From the NCBI GenBank assembly GCA_900318535.1, contig ONKU01000013.1:1-64000 (forward strand): 64,000 bases of DNA, given 5' to 3'. A program made the position numbers and the translations under genes. This stretch comes from an uncultured Prevotellaceae bacterium (GTDB taxonomy: Bacteria; Bacteroidota; Bacteroidia; Bacteroidales; Muribaculaceae). The notes beneath the pieces are model-generated. The model searched no databases and had not been told where the DNA came from. It was given only the letters and a program-made list of their open reading frames with translations. Of the stretch, positions 16,781 to 25,133 are shown piece by piece. Each line of letters begins with the position of its first letter. Positions within the stretch are counted from its first letter, which is position 1.

Positions 16781-16909
16781 CAAGCAAATTCATGAGCTAT
16801 GGAATGTATAAATGTTATTCGCTGGCTGTGAAGCCTCGCGTGACTTTAAGTGCTTAGTAATGGTTTGTTTTACAGAACGATAACCCAGATCTTGACGATC
16901 TGGGTTTTT
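16781..16909 (+). ncRNA. Candidate small RNA or 21-codon mRNA
   Basis: A self-contained unit of about 130 nt: a -7 box at 16767-16774, then a perfect intrinsic terminator (AACCCAGATC with GATCTGGGTT, 5-base loop, five T) at 16882-16909. Inside is an ATG-started frame of 21 codons at 16792-16857 (MSYGMYKCYSLAVKPRVTLSA). It could be a regulatory RNA, a small-protein mRNA, or both. The rest of 16444-17013 is AT-rich intergenic sequence with no other supportable feature. Confidence 0.5.
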
Positions 16910-16930
16910 CGCATCCCAACCTTTAGACAC

Positions 16931-16965
16931 AGCGATGGCGCGGAAACAGTTTCCACGCCATCGCT
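16931..16965 (-). terminator. Hairpin after DUF2582 gene
   Basis: AGCGATGGCG and CGCCATCGCT form a 10-bp stem that continues inward as GGAAAC/GTTTCC. It lies about 50 bases after the stop of the DUF2582 gene and back to back with the terminator of the small transcript. The T-run is weak. Confidence 0.6.
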
Positions 16966-17013
16966 GCTATATCAGGGATATTGATTCTTAATCCAGGACC
17001 GGGGTAAATTTAC

Positions 17014-17217
17014 TTAGCACAGCGACACCTTGATGTCGTCCTTGCCCTCTTCAAAGTTGAGCTTACCTTCCTTGGCGAGCCAACCGAGAGCGCAGTGCAT
17101 CTCATTCACTTTGAGCTTAGTCACCTTGCGCAGCTCCTTAGTGGGAAGAGCCTTCTGCGCATCGTTCAGGGCGTTCCACACGAGACCAGCCCAAGTTCCA
17201 ATGTTTTCAGCGTTCAT
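17014..17217 (-). CDS. Winged-helix protein, DUF2582 family
   Basis: 67 residues: MNAENIGTWAGLVWNALNDAQ, then KELRKVTKLKVNEMHCALGWLAKEGKLNFEE, a compact winged-helix pattern with the tail DDIKVSLC. Length and sequence match DUF2582, a family of small winged-helix proteins presumed to bind DNA. It has its own -7 box, and three direct plus one inverted TGCAA-type repeats sit just upstream, consistent with autoregulation, which is an inference. Confidence 0.85.
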   Translation of the reverse strand: MNAENIGTWAGLVWNALNDAQKALPTKELRKVTKLKVNEMHCALGWLAKEGKLNFEEGKDDIKVSLC

Positions 17218-17274
17218 AAAATTAAACCTTTAATAAAACAATCAAAATAATAATGTTGATTCTAAAATCGGGGG

Positions 17275-17282
17275 CAAAGGTA
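17275..17282 (-). promoter_or_regulatory. -7 box TACCTTTG for DUF2582 gene
   Basis: TACCTTTG on the minus strand, 58 bases ahead of the start. Confidence 0.6.
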
Positions 17283-17310
17283 GTATTTTTTTGATTTGCC
17301 GCACAAAAAA

Positions 17311-17362
17311 TCATGCAAAAAGTCATGCAAATGCCCGAAAACAGTCATGCAATCCGTTGCAT
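17311..17362. repeat. TCATGCAA repeat cluster upstream of DUF2582 gene
   Basis: TCATGCAA occurs at 17311, 17323 and 17345 (spacings 12 and 22 bases), and the inverted form TTGCAT at 17357-17362. The cluster lies 30-80 bases upstream of the -7 box of the winged-helix gene and also just past the stop of the gene at 17397. Possible operator. Confidence 0.5.
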
Positions 17363-17396
17363 AGCCAGCAAATTGTATAGGGTAAAGGGCGACTAT

Positions 17397-18272
17397 CTAG
17401 AGTCTGCCGCCCAGCAGGCGATACAGGTCAAGCGTGTGGGCAAAGTCGGTGCGCTGGCCGTCGGTGAGCATTTTCACGTGGTGGATGCCACGGGTGCTCA
17501 TCAGCTTCAGGACAATCCAGTTGCTGTGTGCCAAGGCATAGACCAGATCCTTGTGGACCGGTTGCAGCACGTCGTCGCTGCATTCCCAATAATAGACGTC
17601 GTCAATCGCGCCGCCCTCGTGATTGCTGGGATAAAACGGGTAGTCATAGCCATCGATGTTGAAAATCAGCTGGTCAAAGTCCAGCGGGTCGTCGGCACAA
17701 TACTGCACACGCAGGCGCAACGGCCCGGGCACGCTGTCCTCGCCCATGGCAAAGGTGAAATACACCTCGTTGCTCGACTTGTCGCGCGCGACGTAGCGGG
17801 AATGGCAATCGCCCGCTTCATCCACCTCAAAGCCCGGCATGAGCTGCTCGATTGTGGTGGTGACGGGCAGGTCGCGCCAGGTCATGCGACGATAACCGTA
17901 CTCGGTGAGCGAGTAATCCCCGCCCAGCAGAGAGTCGAGCGCGGCTTGCTCAGCAGGCGTCTTGGTGGTGTGCAGTTTGAGCCGATGGCCCACGACGGCA
18001 TTACTGTCGCGCGATGCAGCAGGCGGCAGGTCAACAGTGCCCCACACCTCGTCGCTGGTATCCCACGGGTCAGCCTTGGGCTCGGCCTTGCGAGACATTT
18101 GTTCCTGCAGCTTTTTCACAGCCTTGGCACGTTCCCGCTCGGGGTGCAGGCGACGTATCCCGGGCTTGATGCTCGGGTCCTTGTCGTCATCATCACGCGC
18201 CACACTAGCCATCCCCACAGGCACAGCCAGCAAAGCCACAAGCAACAAAATAATGTATTTTCTCATCATCAA
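17397..18272 (-). CDS. Hypothetical exported protein
   Basis: 291 residues with an N-terminal signal peptide (MMMRKYIILLLVALLAVPVGMAS) followed by a very acidic stretch (ARDDDDKDPS) and a basic helical segment (RERAKAVKKLQEQMSRKAE). The rest is mixed and predicted globular, with GHRLKLHTTKTPAEQAALDSL and FDQLIFNIDGYDYPFYPSN. I recognise no family. It is expected in the periplasm or outer membrane. It stands alone between the repeat cluster and the palindromic element, with no clear promoter box. Confidence 0.75.
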   Translation of the reverse strand: MMMRKYIILLLVALLAVPVGMASVARDDDDKDPSIKPGIRRLHPERERAKAVKKLQEQMSRKAEPKADPWDTSDEVWGTVDLPPAASRDSNAVVGHRLKLHTTKTPAEQAALDSLLGGDYSLTEYGYRRMTWRDLPVTTTIEQLMPGFEVDEAGDCHSRYVARDKSSNEVYFTFAMGEDSVPGPLRLRVQYCADDPLDFDQLIFNIDGYDYPFYPSNHEGGAIDDVYYWECSDDVLQPVHKDLVYALAHSNWIVLKLMSTRGIHHVKMLTDGQRTDFAHTLDLYRLLGGRL

Positions 18273-18340
18273 ATAATCTATTAAAACCAGTTATCACAAG
18301 CCCCTTTCCCTGGATATTCAGCCAAGGAGATGCCTCGCGA

Positions 18341-18493
18341 AACTCCCCCTCTTGGATAAGAGGGGGTGCCCGTCAGGGCGGGGGCATCGATTGTACAGCT
18401 GGCACTGACCGAGACCGGGGCATCCTTCGAGGGGGTGATTTTCAACGCCCCCGTCGCTCTCGCGCCACCCCCTCTAATCTTAGAGGGGGAATT
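18341..18493. repeat. Palindromic repeat element (REP/MITE-like)
   Basis: A 150-bp GC-rich element with related, inverted ends. Each end is itself a hairpin: CCCCCTCTT/AAGAGGGGG at 18345-18366 and CCCCCTCTAATCTTAGAGGGGG at 18468-18489, and both continue inward as GGGGGTG followed by a G-rich tract. This two-hairpin layout is that of REP or MITE-like intergenic elements. It carries no gene; an open frame through it is fortuitous. It sits between cinA and the hypothetical gene downstream. Confidence 0.7.
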
Positions 18494-18549
18494 TAAGGTT
18501 ACCGTCTTATCGTGATCGCCTTGTGCCATCGTTAATGGACAATAGCAGG

Positions 18550-19785
18550 TTATAGTAGTGAGAGGAGCAGGAGTTGGGCCTCGAGGGTGGCACGGGTGAT
18601 GACGCGGTCACGGTCTCCGGGCAACTGCTTGACTTGGGTAACCACCTTGTCCCCGCATTTGGCCGCCATCCACACGGTGCCCACGGGCTTGGTGGGTGTA
18701 CCGCCTCCAGGACCGGCAATGCCGCTTGTGGCGATGGCGCAGTCGGTGCCAATGGCACGGCAAGCACCCTCGGCCATCTGGCGCACAACGGGCTCACTCA
18801 CCACACCGTGGTCGATGATGTCCTGCTCGCTGACGCCCAGCAGCGACATCTTCACCTCGTTGGCATAGCTCACCACAGCGCCCTTGAAGTAGTCGCTGCT
18901 ACCGGCAATGGTGGTAATCTGATGGGCGATGTTACCGCCAGTGCAACTCTCGGCAGTGGCAAGGGTCAAGCCACGCTCACGCAGGCGATCGCCCAGTATC
19001 TCGGGCAGACGCTTGTCGCCATCGGCAATGATGTGACCGCCCAAAATCTCGTGCAACTCACGCGAAAGACGTTCCATATCGTCGTTAATCTGGCGGGTAT
19101 CGGTGGATGAACCCGTCAACCGCAAACGGATGATGCCGCCCTCGGGCAGATAAGCCAGATGGATACCGTGAGGCATATTGCGCTCAAACTCGTCGAGCCG
19201 CATCGCCAGTGCCGACTCGATGATGCCCGTCACGACAAAGGTGCGGAACTCGATGTCTTCGCCGTCGTTGAACCGGGCCAGCAACTGCGGGATGACGGCA
19301 CGTTCCATCATTCCCTGCAACTCAAAGGGCACGCCAGGCATGCTCACCAGCACCTTGCCGTCACGCTCAAACCACATCAGCGGTGCCGTTCCCACCTCGT
19401 TCTGGATCACGCGGCACGACGAGGGCACCATGGCCTGCAGGCGGGTGTACTCGTTGAGTTTGAGGTGGCGGCGTTCCATCACCTGGCGCACATTGGCTTC
19501 GACGGCCTCGTCGAGCACCATTTCGCCGCCAAAGTAGCGGCACAGCGTGGGCTTGGTGATATCGTCCTTGGTGGGTCCCAGGCCACCCGTCATCAAGATG
19601 ACGTCGGTTTGGGCAAAGGCGCGGTCGATGGCGAGCTCAATCTGCTCGGCATCGTCGGGCACCACCTGCACGGTGTTCACGTCCCAGCCGCGGGGCGTCA
19701 TATGACGGGCAATCCAGCCCGAGTTAGTGTCGGTGACCTGCCCGATAAGCAGCTCGTCACCGATGGCAATAATGCTGTATTTCAT
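18550..19785 (-). CDS. cinA: CinA-like protein (NMN amidohydrolase)
   Basis: 411 residues with the two classical parts: an N-terminal molybdopterin-binding-like (COG1058) domain at about 1-170 with IGDELLIGQVTDTNSGWIA and MTGGLGPTKDDITK, and a C-terminal nicotinamide-nucleotide amidase domain at about 255-411 with TAESCTGGNIAHQI and ATSGIAGPGGGTPTKPVG. It probably recycles NMN to NaMN (pyridine nucleotide salvage); the historical competence link is indirect. It is in a minus-strand run downstream of the lipoprotein gene, with an AACTAAAAACTA-type spacer between. Confidence 0.95.
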   Translation of the reverse strand: MKYSIIAIGDELLIGQVTDTNSGWIARHMTPRGWDVNTVQVVPDDAEQIELAIDRAFAQTDVILMTGGLGPTKDDITKPTLCRYFGGEMVLDEAVEANVRQVMERRHLKLNEYTRLQAMVPSSCRVIQNEVGTAPLMWFERDGKVLVSMPGVPFELQGMMERAVIPQLLARFNDGEDIEFRTFVVTGIIESALAMRLDEFERNMPHGIHLAYLPEGGIIRLRLTGSSTDTRQINDDMERLSRELHEILGGHIIADGDKRLPEILGDRLRERGLTLATAESCTGGNIAHQITTIAGSSDYFKGAVVSYANEVKMSLLGVSEQDIIDHGVVSEPVVRQMAEGACRAIGTDCAIATSGIAGPGGGTPTKPVGTVWMAAKCGDKVVTQVKQLPGDRDRVITRATLEAQLLLLSLL

Positions 19786-19814
19786 TGATTTAGTTTTAAG
19801 TCCTTAGTTTTTAG

Positions 19815-20447
19815 TTACAGGGCGGGGATTTCCCTGGCGGGCCAGCCGTAGTCCTGATAGAACTTGACGGGCAGCTTGTTGTCCTTCACATACTTGGCAA
19901 TGAAGATTGCACGGACCTGCTCACGGGTCTCCTGGTCACTGTTGATGCTGTGGAAGGCCTCGTACATTTCGCCAAAGATACGCTTGGCGCTCTGCAGGTT
20001 GTTGCTGCCGTCTTCCACCTGCTCAAACGAGATGACCTCAAACTCGCCCTTCTCGTTCTTCTTGAGGCACATCTTGCCCGGATGGTCACCGCCTGACACA
20101 GTCTTCAGCGTATCACCAACCACATTGAAATTGAAAACCCAGAAGTCGCCCAACACCACAACGCTGTCGACAACGCTGTCGGTGGTCCATTGGTCACAGG
20201 CTACAACCGTGGCACAAGGAATACACATCTCGCCTGGAGCATATTGCGAGCCGATGGACTCAGCCAGATACTTATTCATGGCTGCATAGAACTCAGGGCT
20301 TTTCTCTATCTCGGCCATAAAAGCTTTATCCGATTCCTCCCTGGTAATCGGGGCCTCAGCCTTTGAATTAGACTGACACGCGCTCACAGCCATCACGCCG
20401 CACCACATCATGAAAGCGGCAATCATCCATGATTTCATCTTTTTCAT
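19815..20447 (-). CDS. Hypothetical lipoprotein
   Basis: 210 residues with a signal sequence ending in VSACQSN (lipobox Cys24), then a charged stretch and a globular domain with MCIPCATVVACDQWTTDS and GDFWVFNFNVVGDTLKTVSGGDHPG. No family recognised. It resembles other Bacteroidales periplasmic lipoproteins of about 200 residues with a SnoaL/NTF2-like feel, which is only an impression. Its -7 box lies back to back with that of the M48 protease gene. Confidence 0.75.
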   Translation of the reverse strand: MKKMKSWMIAAFMMWCGVMAVSACQSNSKAEAPITREESDKAFMAEIEKSPEFYAAMNKYLAESIGSQYAPGEMCIPCATVVACDQWTTDSVVDSVVVLGDFWVFNFNVVGDTLKTVSGGDHPGKMCLKKNEKGEFEVISFEQVEDGSNNLQSAKRIFGEMYEAFHSINSDQETREQVRAIFIAKYVKDNKLPVKFYQDYGWPAREIPAL

Positions 20448-20479
20448 AATCTACATGATTTATTTTTGTAATAGCTCCG

Positions 20480-20487
20480 CAAATATA
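20480..20487 (-). promoter_or_regulatory. -7 box TATATTTG (lipoprotein gene)
   Basis: Minus-strand TATATTTG, 33 bases ahead of the lipoprotein start, in a 93-bp divergent promoter region. Confidence 0.65.
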
Positions 20488-20510
20488 CTTCGAATTCCCG
20501 AAAATGGATG

Positions 20511-20518
20511 TATATTTG
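20511..20518 (+). promoter_or_regulatory. -7 box TATATTTG (M48 gene)
   Basis: Plus-strand TATATTTG, 22 bases ahead of the protease ATG; the two divergent boxes are 23 bases apart. Confidence 0.65.
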
Positions 20519-20540
20519 TGGGAAGAAATAGGTTTCGATT

Positions 20541-21815
20541 ATGGCAAAGACTTTGTTATTGTTGATTATCGCATTTGTCACGCTGGATTTTGTCATCAGC
20601 AGTGTCCTGTCGTGGCTCAATACACGGTGGATGACACACCCCGTGCCGCCCGAGTTGGAAGGGCTGTATGACGAGGAGAAGTACTGCAAGCAACAGGACT
20701 ACATGCGCACCAACAAGCGGGTGTCGCTCATTGCCCGCTGCGTATCGTTTGCGCTGACGCTGGTGATATTGGGCTTTGGCCTGCTGGGATGGCTCGACAA
20801 CCAGTGCAAGACGTGGACCGATGTGCCCGTGCTGCAGGTGATCCTGTTCCTGGTGATTTACAACCTGTTCAACACCGTCATTGCCTTGCCGTTCAGCTAC
20901 TACTCGACGTTTGTCATCGAGGAGCGCTTCGGCTTCAACCGCACGACGCACAAGACCTTTTGGCTCGATGCCGTCAAGTCCTTTGCCGTTTCCACGGTGC
21001 TGAGTGCCGTGCTGCTGGGCGTGGTCTACTGGCTGTACCAGACCTTCGGGCAACAGTTCTGGATCTGGGCGACGCTGGTGTGTGCCGCGTTCATCATCTT
21101 CTTCTCGATGTTCTACAGCAATCTGATTGTGCCCCTGTTCAACAAGCAGACACCCCTGCCCGAAGGCGAGTTGCGTGACGCCATCACGGCAGCCGTGGAA
21201 AGCTTCGGCTCCCGCTTCAAGGACATCTACATCATCGACGGCAGCAAGCACTCGACCAAGGCCAACGCCTATTTCACCGGCTTTGGTCCCAAGAAGCGCA
21301 TCGTACTCTACGACACGCTGCAGGACCAGATGACCAATGACGAGATTGTCGCTGTGCTGGCCCACGAATTCGGGCATTACAAGCACCGCGACACCTTCAA
21401 GAACATGTTCATCTCGATTGCCATGGTGGCCGTCAACCTGTTTATCTTCTCATTGCTGGTGAGCAACCCTGACCTGCCTGCAGCCCTGGGGGGCACCGCC
21501 CCGTCGTTCATCCTGGCGCTAGTGGCGTTCTCGCTGCTGTTCTCGCCCATCGACCTGCTGCTCAACCCCGCCAGCAACGCCATCTCGCGACGTGCCGAAT
21601 ACCGCGCCGACGCCTATGCTACCGAGCACGGCCACAGCGAAACCCTCATCAGCGGACTGAAGAAACTGGCGAGCCACGGCCTGAGCAACCTCACGCCCCA
21701 CCCGCTCGTCGTGTGGTTCAGCTACAGCCACCCCACCCTGGCGCAACGCATCCGCGCCATCCGCACAACGACCGAAACGACAACCGGGATAAAAGGAAAA
21801 CAACAAATACAATAA
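20541..21815 (+). CDS. M48 family zinc metalloprotease (Ste24-like)
   Basis: Inner-membrane protease of 424 residues with about seven hydrophobic segments, similar to eukaryotic Ste24/CAAX prenyl protease in full length. The zinc site HEFGH is at residues 275-279, with the third ligand Glu353 in SRRAEYRADAYA. The N-terminal FNTVIALPFSYYSTFVIEERFGFN matches the M48 N-terminal domain. A quality-control role in the membrane is likely, as bacteria lack prenylated CAAX substrates. Single gene with its own promoter. 21816-21977 downstream holds nothing recognisable. Confidence 0.93.
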   Translation: MAKTLLLLIIAFVTLDFVISSVLSWLNTRWMTHPVPPELEGLYDEEKYCKQQDYMRTNKRVSLIARCVSFALTLVILGFGLLGWLDNQCKTWTDVPVLQVILFLVIYNLFNTVIALPFSYYSTFVIEERFGFNRTTHKTFWLDAVKSFAVSTVLSAVLLGVVYWLYQTFGQQFWIWATLVCAAFIIFFSMFYSNLIVPLFNKQTPLPEGELRDAITAAVESFGSRFKDIYIIDGSKHSTKANAYFTGFGPKKRIVLYDTLQDQMTNDEIVAVLAHEFGHYKHRDTFKNMFISIAMVAVNLFIFSLLVSNPDLPAALGGTAPSFILALVAFSLLFSPIDLLLNPASNAISRRAEYRADAYATEHGHSETLISGLKKLASHGLSNLTPHPLVVWFSYSHPTLAQRIRAIRTTTETTTGIKGKQQIQ

Positions 21816-21977
21816 AAACAATGCTATCCAGCGCGTCGCATTTAAACGACAACTTGGACAACTAAAACAACTTTCATTAATAGGAATTAAAGGGAAACAA
21901 GTTGCTCAAGTCCTTCGATGCAACGGGCAACATCAGCTGGGATAGGTTCTTTTTATGGCCAAAGCGAAGCGGTGCCA

Positions 21978-23363
21978 TCACAAAGACTCGTTCAGATGAT
22001 GCACCTTGACAACGTCAACACTACCATCGCTATAGGTTGTCAGCATGATATTGACACCATTCCACGGCTTATCGCTGCTCATTCCTGCCATGTTAATGTA
22101 TTTCACGTTGACAATATTTTTCTCACCCGGGTCAGTGCCATGATCAATTCCTGCGGCATGTGGCAGATGCTTGTCAAACCATTCAATATTGGCGATTAAC
22201 GAGTTCTTTATTCTTTCCACTTTATCAGCAATGCTTTCAATATTGCTTCGGTTCCATCGGATATTGTCTTGATAGAGTGCTTCGCCGCAATGCAGCAGAT
22301 TTTCATCGATATATTCCATCCACGGTTGCACCTGAACAGGGTAAAATTGATTCCAGGCATCTTTAACAGCGTCACAAAAGTCACCATCCTTTATCAGTTC
22401 ACCTATCCAGTGTGGAGTGAAGCCGTAAGAAGTTTTCATGCGGAAGGTATAATCGGTCTTTTCTCGTTGATTGCAATTCAAGTCCCACAATGGGCCTGCC
22501 ACCCAACGGGCATCATCCTCCAAATCCTTGTGCAGGTAAAAACTGCCATGAAATCCGTCGCTGTTGTCAAGAACTTCTTGAATGATGAAATAACGCGCCA
22601 TTGCGTCCACATCAATCAGCCGCTCCCACGCTCCACTGGTTTTGTCGTCGTCATAGATGGCCGTATTGATTGCCCTAAACTCATCGGTCAACCAATTCTT
22701 TTGTGCGTTGGAAAGCGAATCGGGAGAGTGATATGTGATTCTGATACCCCATTGATCATTCTCAGGCAAATAAATCTGATTGGCCTCGTAATAATTGTCA
22801 ACCTCCACAAGCCAACCGTAAGGGATTGTACTCCCATCTTTATTCCAGTTGGGCTGCTCATATATGTTGAGACGGTTCTTGCCGATGCGAATGGTCTCGG
22901 TGAGCAGATACAACCCGACGTAGTCGCCGTTGAGCACCACTTCCACAGGCTTGGTCGATGGTGTCCATTCCATGCCCATGATGTTTCCGAGTTGCATTCC
23001 TGCCACTGTCGGCAGATGAAAATGAAGCAATGCCCAATGCCTGTTCTTCTTCATGCCAAGCAACGAGGTTTTATTCGCCAACTTAATTTTATAGGGCTTC
23101 TTGGCATCCCTCCATGAGGAGTTTCCACGACCGCGTATCTCAAGCTGCTCTGGGCTATCTTTACTGCCTATATTCATGTCTGGATTCAGATTGTCAACCA
23201 GGTAGTAGGTTGCTGGGACGTAAACTGTCTTGGAAGTGACAGGCTGGTGATTTCGGGTCTCGATGTACATCACTGGCAGTGTGCCCGATTGCCCAGCCAC
23301 GGTCAAAGCCGCCAGCCACAAGCAGAGGGTCACTGATGTTCTAAAAAGTAGATTTCCTTTCAT
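21978..23363 (-). CDS. Secreted CotH-domain protein
   Basis: 461 residues with a signal peptide ending near VAGQSG. The CotH kinase-like domain spans about 70-360: LEIRGRGNSSWRDAKKPYKIKL, LNGDYVGLYLLTETIRIG, YGWLVEVDNYY and GPLWDLNCN. CotH proteins are atypical protein kinases in Bacillus spores; in Bacteroidetes they are secreted and their role is unknown. The tail YINMAGMSS...GVNIMLTTYSDGSVDVVKV resembles a C-terminal sorting motif. It diverges from the TPR regulator gene and shares with it a control region with GTTCACAA repeats. Confidence 0.87.
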   Translation of the reverse strand: MKGNLLFRTSVTLCLWLAALTVAGQSGTLPVMYIETRNHQPVTSKTVYVPATYYLVDNLNPDMNIGSKDSPEQLEIRGRGNSSWRDAKKPYKIKLANKTSLLGMKKNRHWALLHFHLPTVAGMQLGNIMGMEWTPSTKPVEVVLNGDYVGLYLLTETIRIGKNRLNIYEQPNWNKDGSTIPYGWLVEVDNYYEANQIYLPENDQWGIRITYHSPDSLSNAQKNWLTDEFRAINTAIYDDDKTSGAWERLIDVDAMARYFIIQEVLDNSDGFHGSFYLHKDLEDDARWVAGPLWDLNCNQREKTDYTFRMKTSYGFTPHWIGELIKDGDFCDAVKDAWNQFYPVQVQPWMEYIDENLLHCGEALYQDNIRWNRSNIESIADKVERIKNSLIANIEWFDKHLPHAAGIDHGTDPGEKNIVNVKYINMAGMSSDKPWNGVNIMLTTYSDGSVDVVKVHHLNESL

Positions 23364-23389
23364 GATTTTTCAGAATTAAAATAGCGATG

Positions 23390-23397
23390 CAAAAGTA
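23390..23397 (-). promoter_or_regulatory. -7 box TACTTTTG for CotH gene
   Basis: Minus-strand TACTTTTG, 27 bases ahead of the CotH start. Confidence 0.55.
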
Positions 23398-23438
23398 GAA
23401 GTGCCCCCAGTGAACCTCAAGCACACTGAATCATAACT

Positions 23439-23467
23439 GTTCACAATGTGTTCACAAATGTTCACAA
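23439..23467. repeat. Three GTTCACAA direct repeats
   Basis: GTTCACAA begins at 23439, 23450 and 23460, so the copies are about one helical turn apart; an inverted half-site GTGAAC is at 23410-23415. They lie between the divergent -7 boxes of the CotH and TPR genes, a fitting place for a shared regulator. The binding protein is unknown. Confidence 0.6.
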
Positions 23468-23514
23468 GACGCATGAAATCCCATTGTTGCGACAGCAATA
23501 TTACCGAAATGCAC

Positions 23515-23522
23515 TAACTTTG
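23515..23522 (+). promoter_or_regulatory. -7 box TAACTTTG for TPR gene
   Basis: Plus-strand TAACTTTG only 4 bases ahead of the ATG at 23527, implying a leaderless or nearly leaderless mRNA. Confidence 0.65.
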
Positions 23523-23526
23523 CAGC

Positions 23527-25119
23527 ATGGAACGATGCGTACAATACTTCATCGCGTGTTGCTGCTTGCTGACAATTGTTTCATGCGGCAGCAACCACCA
23601 CTCACAACCTCTTGCACTATTGACAGCCGACAGTCTGATCACCAACCACCCCGATAGTGCATTGCTGCTGCTTGCCGAAATAGCTGCCGATGCCGAAACA
23701 TGGCCCAAGGAAGACCGTATGCAGTACTATTTGCTCAGGAACAGAGCCGAGGATAAATGTCATAACCTCCACGACAACGACTCGGTCATGCAAGAGGCGG
23801 TTCGTTACTTTGACAAGCACGGCTCATCTCAAGAGAGGGCGCTTGCCTGGTTTGAATTGGGGCGCGTCTATGACGAGATGCAGCTCACGGGGGATGCCAT
23901 AAACGCCTATAACCATTCACAGGCAACCGATACGCTATCAACCGACAGTGCCGTCCTTTCTATCAGGGCACGCGCTGCCAATCAGATCGGGCAAGTGAAT
24001 ATGTATCAGGATTTGTACCGTCAGAGCCAGCCCCACTTCAGGAAGGCCATTCAACTTGGAGAACTGGCTGGCGATACAGTGGTTCAAATATACGCCATCC
24101 GCAATCTGGCTCGCAGCCATGTGGCGCTCGAGCAATATGAGCAAGGTGTCGCAATGTTCAAGAAAGCGGCACAGATGGCTCTTGACTGCGATGATGTAGA
24201 GTCGTTCCAGACCATACAAGTGGAGCTTTCGGACACATACCTTAACCTGGATGATTTGCCCCGGATGAAAGCATCGCTCGATGCCTGTCACAGCCTTGGG
24301 ACAACCGATAGTTGCATCCTCACCAATCAGTATGCCAACTACTATCTGGCAACTGGCAATCTTGATTCGGCTGCGTTGTTGTTCCGCCGGGGACTTGACG
24401 CCGACAATCCCTATGTTCAGCGGGATGCCATGCTCAACTCGGCCGACATTCTGGCCGAACGTCAACAATATCGTGAAGCATTTGAACTGCTGGGTAGGAG
24501 CATTGCCAAAGATGACTCGCTGACGGCTGTGGAAAAGGGACAGCATGCCAATCTGATTGCCACGCTCAACAAGAAGTTGGAAAATGAACGCCGACAGGAT
24601 GCCATGCTGCGCAGGCAAGACCTGATTATTATCGTCCTGTCACTTTTCCTGCTTGGCCTAATGCTGTTTGCCTATTTTACTATCAAGCATAAAAACCTGC
24701 TCAACCGACTACAGCGCGAGAAAGCAGACAAACTGATGCAAGAGCTGCGCGAAGCTCAGCAGCAACCGCGCCCAAGCAGAGTGCAAGGAGCGCGTGAATT
24801 TTCCGAAACAACGCTTTACACCAATTTCCACGACCCCCGATTTGTGCCCAAATTAGCAGACTACAACGCTCTTGAAGACGCGCTCAATACCACTTATGAC
24901 GGTTGCATCGAGAAGGTGAGGCAACTCAATGGTAAACTCAAAGACAAAGAGATTATGCTTTGTATGCTTGAGAAAGCCAAAGTTCCCAATAAACTGATCT
25001 GCGCCTTCCTGGGCATGGAGCCCAACGCCTTGAGCATGATGCGTTCAAGGCTCTATTACAAACTTTTTAAAAGAAAAGGGACTGCCGACTTGTTCCATGA
25101 ATTCATCAGTACCCTTTAA
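23527..25119 (+). CDS. TPR lipoprotein with TM and C-terminal DNA-binding-like domain
   Basis: 530 residues. A lipobox-like start (CLLTIVSCG, Cys20) is followed by several TPR-type helical repeats (about 30-350), one transmembrane helix (about 367-388), a coiled stretch rich in Leu, Lys and Glu, and a C-terminal helical domain with VRQLNGKLKDKEIMLCMLEKAKVPNKLICAFLGMEPNALSMMRSRLYYKLF, which looks like a LuxR-type helix-turn-helix. This domain order is typical of Bacteroidetes membrane-bound TPR regulators. A periplasmic sensing and cytoplasmic DNA-binding role is inferred. The next gene follows after 14 bases. Confidence 0.82.
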   Translation: MERCVQYFIACCCLLTIVSCGSNHHSQPLALLTADSLITNHPDSALLLLAEIAADAETWPKEDRMQYYLLRNRAEDKCHNLHDNDSVMQEAVRYFDKHGSSQERALAWFELGRVYDEMQLTGDAINAYNHSQATDTLSTDSAVLSIRARAANQIGQVNMYQDLYRQSQPHFRKAIQLGELAGDTVVQIYAIRNLARSHVALEQYEQGVAMFKKAAQMALDCDDVESFQTIQVELSDTYLNLDDLPRMKASLDACHSLGTTDSCILTNQYANYYLATGNLDSAALLFRRGLDADNPYVQRDAMLNSADILAERQQYREAFELLGRSIAKDDSLTAVEKGQHANLIATLNKKLENERRQDAMLRRQDLIIIVLSLFLLGLMLFAYFTIKHKNLLNRLQREKADKLMQELREAQQQPRPSRVQGAREFSETTLYTNFHDPRFVPKLADYNALEDALNTTYDGCIEKVRQLNGKLKDKEIMLCMLEKAKVPNKLICAFLGMEPNALSMMRSRLYYKLFKRKGTADLFHEFISTL

Positions 25120-25133
25120 TTATCAATTGAACA

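Noticed and set aside
16465-16791. Open frame of 109 codons running into the 21-codon ORF
   Set aside because: It crosses the dockerin gene promoter and the -7 box at 16767, is AT-rich and has no protein-like pattern; only the last 21 codons lie in the predicted transcript.
18281-18529. 82-codon ORF through the palindromic element
   Set aside because: Its frame is a by-product of the GC-rich hairpins and has no family resemblance.
20541-21815. CAAX prenyl protease in the literal sense
   Set aside because: The fold matches Ste24, but bacteria have no prenylated CAAX substrates known here, so only the M48 metalloprotease call is kept.
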